In this document: one piece after another, positions 7,042 through 12,968 of the stretch | Layout of the letters: every line of letters begins with the position of its first letter | Numbering within the stretch: the first letter of the stretch is position 1 | Source: Rhodanobacter sp. UBA5168 | Lineage (GTDB): Bacteria > Pseudomonadota > Gammaproteobacteria > Xanthomonadales > Rhodanobacteraceae | DNA: 17,260 nucleotides | Reading direction: 5' to 3' | Assembly (NCBI GenBank): GCA_002413455.1 | Contig: DHXA01000158.1 | Span: forward strand, 2,263 to 19,522 | The notes under the pieces: model-generated | The model's database searches: none | Told to the model about the DNA's origin: nothing | What the model saw: only the letters and a program-made list of their open reading frames with translations | Translations under genes and position numbers: made by a program

Positions 7042-10000
7042 TCAGTAGTCGTACGACACCGATAGGCGCATGGTGCGCGGGTTTTCGAAATAGATCGGCT
7101 GGTTGTAGGTGTTGTTGATCAGGTGATCACCTGATTCACCCGCCGGATCGTACTGCGTGCCCTTCTGCTCGTTGAACACGTTGAAGACGTCAAGGTTGAA
7201 CGCCAGCTTCTGGTCCGCGAAGGCCGGGGTGTAATGCAGGCCCAAGTTGAGCGGCTTGGTCCATGGCGTGTGGCCTGGGTCACCCGGATGGACGATCTTG
7301 CCAGCGCACCAGTGATAGTTGCCGCTGCCGCCGGCGTTGTAGCCCGTCGGATCACCGCTGGCATCCGGACCGTAGTAGCCCAGGCACTCCTTCGCAACAC
7401 CCGACTGGGCGAGCAGCGTACCGGACACAAGCCATTCTGGCGTGATCTGGTAGGCGCCGCGGATGCGGATCTGGTGCTTGCGCGTATTGAACAGCTCGCC
7501 GTACTGGCCCTGCATCAGCTCGGCGGAGTCCCAGTCCTCGGTCTTGGATACATCGCCCTGACCGAAGTCGGACCGTACCTGGCCCTCGGTGTTGCCGAAA
7601 CCGCGCGACCAGGTGTAGTCGATGCGAGCCTGCCACTTGCCGTCGAACGGATGCTCCAGGTACATGTTCAGCGAGCCGATCTTGCGCACTGCACCACGGT
7701 CGTAGCCCCAGTCTTGCGTGCTCATCGATACGAGCTGGCTCTTGCTGCCGTCGTCCGACGTGACCAGGAGAGTGTTGGTCTGGCCCGGGTTGATCAGCCG
7801 GCAGTACGAAGCACCGTACAAGGAGTTGTAGTACTCGTTGGCGTAGGGGTCGTCACTCTGCGGAATGGTGCCGTCTTTCATCATCTTCGCGGCGATACGG
7901 GTCGGCGAGCACTCGTCGTCGATGGCGGTCTTCAGATCGCGCCACATCGCCTTGGCGCCGTAGTTCCACTTATCGCTCAGCTGTTTGTCGAAACCGAGGA
8001 TGAACTCATCCACGTATTCCGGCTTCAGGTTACGTGCGGTGACCTGCTGCGTATCCTTCGCGGCACCGCTTTCGCCATCGGGCGAATAGGTCGGACCGAG
8101 TGGAGCCAGGCCGGTGGGAATGCCGGTGGTGGGATCAATACCGGTATAAGTGTAGTCGGTCAGCAGGTAGGTCGAGCGGTTGGCCGCACGCTCGGCCGCG
8201 TTGTCGGGCAGGGCAAGATAGTAACGACCCATGTTGCCGTAGATCTTGAACGAGGAATCGCCGTTCACGTCCCAGCTGGCGCCGATGCGAGGCTCCCACT
8301 GGTTCTTCTCGTCGACAAAGGCCTTGCCCAGGTCGTTGAAGTTGGTGAAGTGGTCGTTACGGACACCGATGTTCAACAGTACGGTGGGCGTGACCTGCCA
8401 GGCATCCTGGAGGTAGTAGGCTTTCTGGCTCATCGTCATGCTGGTCGCCCAGCCGATGTTGCGCGATTCGACGTAGTGCACGCCGGTCGTACCGTTGATC
8501 AGGTAGCGCCAGTAGTAGTTCAAGGCCGGATTGTTCGGATTGACCTGCGACGGGCCCTGGTTTTTGGCCCCGTAGTTCATGTTGTCGATACCGACTGCCA
8601 GGTCGTGGTCACCGAGCTTGTAGTCCAGGTCCACGCGCAGGCCGCGCGTATTGTTCGCGGCTTTGCCCGAATACCACGATACGTTGGTCTGGTTGTTGTT
8701 GATGCCGTTCGGTCCCGTACCCGCCGGCAGAAGAGTCGGATCCTGGTTGTACGGGCGCGAGATGAACGGCAGCGGGCTGGTGTTGCCGTAGGTGGTTGGA
8801 TCCTGGAACTTGGCCTTGCCATACTCGACGCTAAGCGTAAGGGCATCGGTGATGTAGCTGGTGAAGTGACCGATGTAGAACTGCGCGTTGTCCTTGGCCA
8901 CGTCATTGGGGGTGACGAAGTCCGCCGACTTTAGCGTGTCGTAATCGAAGTTGTAGGTGGAGCCTACGCCGTTGGTCTGGTTGTTTTTCAGCGCCGTCAG
9001 CTCAAGGACATTGTTGTCAGTTATGTTCCAGTCCAACTTGCCGTAGATCTTTGTGTTCTTGTCCCGGTTGTAAACCACCCGGCCTAGATCCGAGGTCTGG
9101 ACGTCGGTGCTCTGTGTCTTGCTGGTTTCGGCTGCCAGGAACATGAACAACTTGTCTTGGATCAGCGGACCACCGAGGTAGGCCGAATAGACCGTCTCCC
9201 ACTCCTTGTTGTCGTTGCGGTACTGCCGCAGCGTACCCGGGAAATCGGGGTTCTCCAGCTGGAAGGCGCTACCGCCCACAGGAGCAGGAATCGCCGGATT
9301 GCCGTAATAGTTGTTTCTCGGGTTGGATTCGAGAAAGCGGGGTTGCCACACGACTTGGGCACCGAAATGCCACTCGTTGGTACCGCGCTTGCCGATCTGG
9401 TTGATCACGCCACCGTCGGAACGGCCGTATTTGGCGCTATAGCCACCGGTGAGGGTTTCCTGCTGATCGATCGCACCATAGGGCAGCTGGAAGCCGCCAA
9501 TGTTGCGGTACGGCTCGCCGGTGTTGTAACCGTTCACGTAATAGGCGTTCTCCGAGACACTCGATCCGCCGAATGCGACGGTAAGATGACCATTACCAAA
9601 GAAGGCGCTGCCGGGGGCGGTACTCGGCGCGAGCAATGCAATCGATTCGGCATTGCGCGTTACCGGCAGCTTCCTCAGATCGGCGGCGGTGATCACCGTG
9701 CTGGAGTTGACGCTGGAGACATCGATGGACGGGAGCGCATTGGCCGACACCGTCACCGCCCCCAGTGAGGTCGCTCCGCTCGGCGCTTCGAAGGAGATCG
9801 AAGCACCGGCACCGGGCGACAACGCCACGTTTTTGCGCGTATCGACGACGGCGCCATCTTTCTTGAGCGAAACCGTATAGACCCCGACCGGCACGCTGCT
9901 AATCTGAAAGCGCCCCGAGCTGTCGACGGCGACTTCGCGTGTCAGCCCCGAACTATTGGTGGCCACAACGGTCTCGCCTGCGGCCGCCGGTGCTTGGCCA

Positions 10001-10116
10001 AATATGGAGCCCGTTTGGGACTGTGCCATGGCGACACCGCCGAGGCTCATGCTCAGCGCAAGAGCGAGCGCGGTATGGCGCCACCTCTGAGCACGGATTT
10101 TGCTGTGATTGCTCAT
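7042..10116 (-). CDS. Oar-like TonB-dependent outer-membrane receptor
   Basis: A 1024-residue outer-membrane protein. A signal peptide ends at AMA-Q (residue 31; arginine-rich n-region, then TALALALSMSLGGVAMA). A carboxypeptidase-regulatory-like beta domain follows (about 33-112; GSIFG, TREVAVDSSGRFQISSVPVGVYTV). Next come a TonB-box-like GAVTVSAN (119-126), a plug (about 130-245; VNGYNTGEPYRNIGGFQLPYGAI, GGYSAKYGRSDGGVINQIGKRG) and a long beta-barrel ending in aromatic SVSYDY. This layout matches the Oar subfamily, whose ligands are mostly unknown and include peptides and carbohydrates in studied cases. Four cysteines (in DDECSP, ASYCRL, AKECLG, YHWCAG) probably sit in surface loops. I use ATG 10116 with a GGGGAG site nine bases upstream; the in-frame ATG at 10146 would place ten extra residues before the signal peptide. 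A strong terminator follows, then two sulfotransferase genes on the same strand. Family is firm; ligand unknown. Confidence 0.92.
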   Translation of the reverse strand: MSNHSKIRAQRWRHTALALALSMSLGGVAMAQSQTGSIFGQAPAAAGETVVATNSSGLTREVAVDSSGRFQISSVPVGVYTVSLKKDGAVVDTRKNVALSPGAGASISFEAPSGATSLGAVTVSANALPSIDVSSVNSSTVITAADLRKLPVTRNAESIALLAPSTAPGSAFFGNGHLTVAFGGSSVSENAYYVNGYNTGEPYRNIGGFQLPYGAIDQQETLTGGYSAKYGRSDGGVINQIGKRGTNEWHFGAQVVWQPRFLESNPRNNYYGNPAIPAPVGGSAFQLENPDFPGTLRQYRNDNKEWETVYSAYLGGPLIQDKLFMFLAAETSKTQSTDVQTSDLGRVVYNRDKNTKIYGKLDWNITDNNVLELTALKNNQTNGVGSTYNFDYDTLKSADFVTPNDVAKDNAQFYIGHFTSYITDALTLSVEYGKAKFQDPTTYGNTSPLPFISRPYNQDPTLLPAGTGPNGINNNQTNVSWYSGKAANNTRGLRVDLDYKLGDHDLAVGIDNMNYGAKNQGPSQVNPNNPALNYYWRYLINGTTGVHYVESRNIGWATSMTMSQKAYYLQDAWQVTPTVLLNIGVRNDHFTNFNDLGKAFVDEKNQWEPRIGASWDVNGDSSFKIYGNMGRYYLALPDNAAERAANRSTYLLTDYTYTGIDPTTGIPTGLAPLGPTYSPDGESGAAKDTQQVTARNLKPEYVDEFILGFDKQLSDKWNYGAKAMWRDLKTAIDDECSPTRIAAKMMKDGTIPQSDDPYANEYYNSLYGASYCRLINPGQTNTLLVTSDDGSKSQLVSMSTQDWGYDRGAVRKIGSLNMYLEHPFDGKWQARIDYTWSRGFGNTEGQVRSDFGQGDVSKTEDWDSAELMQGQYGELFNTRKHQIRIRGAYQITPEWLVSGTLLAQSGVAKECLGYYGPDASGDPTGYNAGGSGNYHWCAGKIVHPGDPGHTPWTKPLNLGLHYTPAFADQKLAFNLDVFNVFNEQKGTQYDPAGESGDHLINNTYNQPIYFENPRTMRLSVSYDY

Positions 10117-10160
10117 TAATGAAATCTCCCCAGATTTAAGGCCCAAAGGCCGAGTGATGT

Positions 10161-10181
10161 GACTTCCGAAGTCCGTCGGAC
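10161..10181. promoter_or_regulatory. Palindromes in the receptor 5' leader
   Basis: GACTTCCGAAGTC (10161-10173) is a perfect 13-base palindrome around one central base. It overlaps a second dyad, GTCC-GTC-GGAC (10171-10181). Both lie in the untranslated leader of the leftward receptor gene, 45-65 bases before its ATG. They could be an operator or tandem leader hairpins. I do not recognise a known regulator's site. Confidence 0.35.
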
Positions 10182-10283
10182 AGCAAGCCGGATGCGATGG
10201 TGGCAGCCAATTCTCCCGATCAGACAGGCAGAAAGCCGATGCCGTCGATTTTTAACGAAGACATGGGAGCAACTTGCCGAACG

Positions 10284-10313
10284 AACATAAGGCGATATAA
10301 ATGCCGCCGTCAA
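10284..10313 (-). promoter_or_regulatory. Sigma-70 promoter for the Oar-like receptor
   Basis: Read leftward: TTGACG (10313-10308), an 18-base spacer, then TATGTT (10289-10284). The hexamers match consensus at 5 and 4 of 6 positions. An AT-rich segment (ATAAATATTTTG, 10325-10314) lies directly upstream of the -35 like an UP element. Transcription would begin near 10277, leaving a leader of about 160 bases before the ATG at 10116. Confidence 0.55.
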
Positions 10314-10494
10314 CAAAATATTTATGTACCGGTGACTATTTAGCAAATATTTACGTTACTGCGAGCTCAATTAGAAAGAAATTACGATTATTGTTCCTTA
10401 TAAAGGCATTGTTCCGGCGTAAAATCATCAAGTGCGCGAATTGTTGAACAATAGGTAAGGCCGCCTGAAACATCGTTTTAACGGTGAGGCCCCG
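10314..10494. other. AT-rich divergent control region with repeats
   Basis: This stretch is much richer in A/T than its surroundings and contains no gene. AAATATTTA occurs at 10316-10324 and again at 10345-10353, 29 bases apart. A perfect inverted repeat, ATTGTT-G-AACAAT, spans 10440-10452. It separates the leftward receptor promoter from the rightward riboswitch promoter, so it is the likely binding region for regulators or nucleoid proteins. Confidence 0.5.
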
Positions 10495-10523
10495 TTGCGC
10501 CCCCTTCTCGCCGGCGCTAGAGT
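10495..10523 (+). promoter_or_regulatory. Candidate promoter for the riboswitch-btuB transcript
   Basis: TTGCGC (10495-10500), a 17-base spacer, and TAGAGT (10518-10523) predict a start near 10530, immediately before the first conserved riboswitch bases. Matches to consensus are 3-4 of 6 per hexamer, but the position is as expected for this arrangement. Confidence 0.45.
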
Positions 10524-10532
10524 GCGCCCTGT

Positions 10533-10735
10533 TCAGGTGTCCCAACAGCAGTCGCTGAAGGGATGAAACGGGAAGCCGGTGCGTGGTGTTGTTCAACACT
10601 GCAAGGCCGGCGCTGCCCCCGCAACGGTAAGCGAGATTCACGAACGGCGAATGCCACTGTGCTGAGCACGGGAAGGCGCCGTTCGAGGCATGCGGTTCAC
10701 CGCTTGCTGCTCGCGAGCCCGGAGACCGGCCCGAA
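10533..10735 (+). ncRNA. Cobalamin riboswitch (AdoCbl-type aptamer)
   Basis: The conserved landmarks are all present and in order. They are AGGTGTCCC (10535-10543), GGGAAGCCGGTG (10570-10581), GCTGCCCCCGCAACGGTAA (10612-10630), the GCCACTG Cbl-box (10653-10659), GGGAAGGC (10670-10677) and GCGAGCCCGGAGACCGGCC (ending about 10731). These form the four-way B12-binding core. The element precedes btuB, its classic target, and should reduce btuB expression when adenosylcobalamin is abundant. No terminator with a T-run follows, so control is probably at translation. The helix that could mask the btuB ribosome site is listed separately. The ends are approximate. Confidence 0.96.
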
Positions 10736-10796
10736 CGATTCCTGGTGGCTCGCGGTGGGCGAGGCCGAACCACGTGTTGGGCGATCGCGCCTGCCC

Positions 10797-10875
10797 GTCG
10801 TTCCGTCTTTCCTCCTGCGTGCCGCCAGCCCATTGAACGATGGTGCCGTGCGCGGGTGCGCGGCCGAGGAACGAC
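10797..10875 (+). promoter_or_regulatory. Predicted expression platform masking the btuB ribosome site
   Basis: GTCGTTCC (10797-10804) is perfectly complementary to GGAACGAC (10868-10875). The latter covers half of the GAGGA Shine-Dalgarno sequence and the spacer up to one base before the TTG start. A competing strand, GAACGA (10733-10738), directly after the aptamer can pair with TCGTTC (10798-10803) and would free the ribosome site. A small GC hairpin (10846-10863) sits just upstream. This fits a translational on/off switch but was folded only by eye. Confidence 0.5.
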
Positions 10876-10876
10876 A

Positions 10877-12727
10877 TTGAAAAAGACTTTACTGGCAGCG
10901 GCACTCCTGAGCTGTACGGTCACCGCCCATGCGGCCGATCAGAACGACGCATCATCCTTGGGGCCGGTGATCGTCACCGCCACCCGCACCGCGATCACCG
11001 CCGATGAGGCGCTGTCATCGGTCAGCGTGATCACTCGCGCCGATATCGAACGGCTGCAACCGCTGTCGGTGTCCGATTTGCTGACCGGCCTGCCCGGCGT
11101 GAGCTTTGCCAACAGCGGCGGCTACGGCCAGCAGACTTCGCTGTTTCTGCGTGGCACCAGCTCTTCGCATACGCTGGTGCTGATCGATGGCGTGCGGATC
11201 GGCTCGGTCGGCAACGGCCTCGCTGCGTTCGAGCAGCTGCCGGTAGAACAGATCGAGCGCATCGAAGTGGTGCGCGGCCCGCGCTCGAGCCTGTATGGCG
11301 CCGACGCGATCGGCGGAGTGATCCAGATCTTCACCCGCCACGGTTCGCGCGACGGCGGGCTGCATCCCTCGTTCAGCGTAACCACCGGCAGCGACAACCT
11401 GCTGCGCGGCCAGCTCGGTCTGGCCGGCGGCAATCAACAGGCCTGGTACAACCTCAGCGTCGGCGCGCAGCATACTCGCGGCATCAATTCGTGCCGCATC
11501 GGCGCGGGCGAAGTGTTCGCCGGTTGCTTTGCCGACGAGCCCGATCGCGATGCCTACGGCAACAAGAATCTCAGCGCGAATGGCGGTTATCGCTGGGACA
11601 ACGGCGCGGAATTGAGCGGCACGTGGCTGCGCAGCCTCGGCGAGATCCATTTCGATGGCAGCTACCAGAACCGCAGCCGCACCGTGCAGCAGGTAGCCGG
11701 CAGCAGTTTCAGCTTCAACCCGCTGCAGGCATGGAAGACCACGCTGAGCGTGGGTCAGAACCTCGATCGCTACGACAATTACGAGAACCGGGATTTCGTC
11801 GGCTACATCTATTCGCGCCGCAACCAGGCGTCGTGGCAAAACGACCTCAGCGTGGCCGACAACCAGCTGCTGACGCTGGGCCTCGACTGGCAGGGCGAGC
11901 ACATCGACAGCGACACCGGCTTCCTCGCCACCCGCCGCAACGATACCGGCGGCTACGTGCAATACCAAGGCACGTTCGGCCGCAACGAACTGCAGCTGTC
12001 GGCGCGACGCGACCACAACAGCCAGTTCGGCGACCACAACACCGGTGCGGCCGCGTGGGGCTATAGCTTCGACCACGGCCTGCACCTGTCCGCCAGCTAC
12101 GGCAGCGCATTCCACGCGCCGACCTTCAACGATCTGTATTATCCGTACGGCAGCGGCAACCCCGATCTGAAGCCGGAGGAATCGCGCAGCGCCGAGCTGG
12201 GCTTGAGCCGGCGGCTGGATGGTTGGAACTGGGCGGTGAACGCCTACCAGACCCGCATCGACCAGCTGATCGCGCTGGACAGCAACTACTTCCCGTCCAA
12301 CATCAGCAAGGCGCGCATCCGCGGCGTGGAAGGCCAGCTGGGCGTCAACCTTGCCGGCTGGCAGTGGCAGGGTTATCTGACTTGGCTGCAGCCGCGCAAC
12401 CAGGATGGCGGCCCGAACGACGGCAAGGTGCTGCCACGCCGCCCCGGCCGCACGGCGCGGGTGGATCTGGATCGCCGTCTCGGTGATTTCGGCATGGGTG
12501 CCACGGTGTACGCGGCCGGCCGCAGCTACGACGACGCGGCCAACCTGCACCCGCTGGCTGGCTACTCGACCACAGACTTGCGCGCCAGCTGGCATTTCGC
12601 ACCGGACTGGCAGGTCGAGGCGCGGCTGGCCAACGTGTTCGGCCGCCACTACGAGACCGCGTATTACTTCAACCAGCCCGGCCGCAGCGCGTTCCTGACC
12701 TTGCGTTACAGCCCGGCGGTGCGCTGA
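10877..12727 (+). CDS. btuB: Vitamin B12 TonB-dependent outer-membrane receptor
   Basis: A 616-residue protein, close to the 614 residues of E. coli BtuB, that imports cobalamin across the outer membrane using TonB energy. A signal peptide (about 1-20, ending AHAA) is followed by the TonB box PVIVTATR (30-37). The plug has LLTGLPGVSFANSGGYGQQTSLFLRG, VLIDGVRIGS, and IERIEVVRGPRSSLYGADAIGG (about 68-147). A 22-strand-type barrel follows, with the late motif YGSAFHAPTFNDLYYP. The start is TTG 10877: GAGGA (10866-10870) lies six bases upstream and the signal peptide begins there. The frame is open back to an ATG at 10745, but that would translate across the riboswitch expression platform and place 44 unrelated residues before the signal. 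The cobalamin riboswitch upstream supports the substrate. No btuCDF genes are in the window. Confidence 0.95.
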   Translation: MKKTLLAAALLSCTVTAHAADQNDASSLGPVIVTATRTAITADEALSSVSVITRADIERLQPLSVSDLLTGLPGVSFANSGGYGQQTSLFLRGTSSSHTLVLIDGVRIGSVGNGLAAFEQLPVEQIERIEVVRGPRSSLYGADAIGGVIQIFTRHGSRDGGLHPSFSVTTGSDNLLRGQLGLAGGNQQAWYNLSVGAQHTRGINSCRIGAGEVFAGCFADEPDRDAYGNKNLSANGGYRWDNGAELSGTWLRSLGEIHFDGSYQNRSRTVQQVAGSSFSFNPLQAWKTTLSVGQNLDRYDNYENRDFVGYIYSRRNQASWQNDLSVADNQLLTLGLDWQGEHIDSDTGFLATRRNDTGGYVQYQGTFGRNELQLSARRDHNSQFGDHNTGAAAWGYSFDHGLHLSASYGSAFHAPTFNDLYYPYGSGNPDLKPEESRSAELGLSRRLDGWNWAVNAYQTRIDQLIALDSNYFPSNISKARIRGVEGQLGVNLAGWQWQGYLTWLQPRNQDGGPNDGKVLPRRPGRTARVDLDRRLGDFGMGATVYAAGRSYDDAANLHPLAGYSTTDLRASWHFAPDWQVEARLANVFGRHYETAYYFNQPGRSAFLTLRYSPAVR

Positions 12728-12741
12728 GTCGACGCGCCCCG

Positions 12742-12767
12742 CAACGCCGGCAGGGACGCCGGCGTTG
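12742..12767 (+). terminator. Hairpin after btuB, probable terminator
   Basis: CAACGCCGGC (12742-12751) and GCCGGCGTTG (12758-12767) form a perfect 10-bp stem with a six-base loop, 14 bases after the btuB stop. No T-run follows on either strand, so it may act with Rho or only protect the 3' end. Its position fits the end of the btuB unit. Confidence 0.5.
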
Positions 12768-12808
12768 TGGGCACCACCCGACGACATGCGCCGCGACATT
12801 CGGGCAGG

Positions 12809-12825
12809 GTGGACTTCAGGCACAT
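12809..12825 (+). repeat. 17-base element shared upstream of both RND genes (copy 1)
   Basis: GTGGACTTCAGGCACAT here is identical to 16184-16200. It lies 143 bases before the first RND start; the second copy lies 137 bases before the second start. Similarity continues weakly beyond it (CGG-GCGCGG, then a TAAAG block). It may be a shared regulator site or a remnant of the duplication that created the gene pair. Confidence 0.7.
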
Positions 12826-12943
12826 CCCCGGCGCGGGCGCCTGACCTAAAGTTGGCGCGATCCGGGGATCGTTCCACGAGCAGGTCCGCACACGCGCACA
12901 TGACGCGCGCCGTTGCGACCGCCTGTCGTGAAAACTCTCCCGC

Positions 12944-12949
12944 TATGCT
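12944..12949 (+). promoter_or_regulatory. -10-like hexamer before the first RND gene
   Basis: TATGCT lies 19 bases before the TTG start. CATACT sits at exactly the same 19-base distance before the second RND gene (16313-16318), and both are followed by TG. I see no convincing -35 box for either, so this is a weak promoter call supported mainly by conserved spacing. Confidence 0.3.
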
Positions 12950-12968
12950 TGCGCGTCAGGGAGACCGC

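Noticed and set aside
5300..7048. 582-codon rightward open frame opposite the second sulfotransferase
   Set aside because: Antisense shadow; no domain is recognisable, and it reads through the intrinsic terminator.
7234..8934. 566-codon rightward open frame opposite the Oar-like receptor
   Set aside because: Val/Arg/Gly-rich shadow of a beta-barrel gene with no motif or ribosome site.
10563..10880. 105-codon rightward open frame over the riboswitch
   Set aside because: It lies wholly inside the conserved aptamer and expression platform, whose sequence is explained by RNA structure.
11015..12901. 628-codon leftward open frame opposite btuB
   Set aside because: Shadow frame; btuB on the plus strand has all family motifs.
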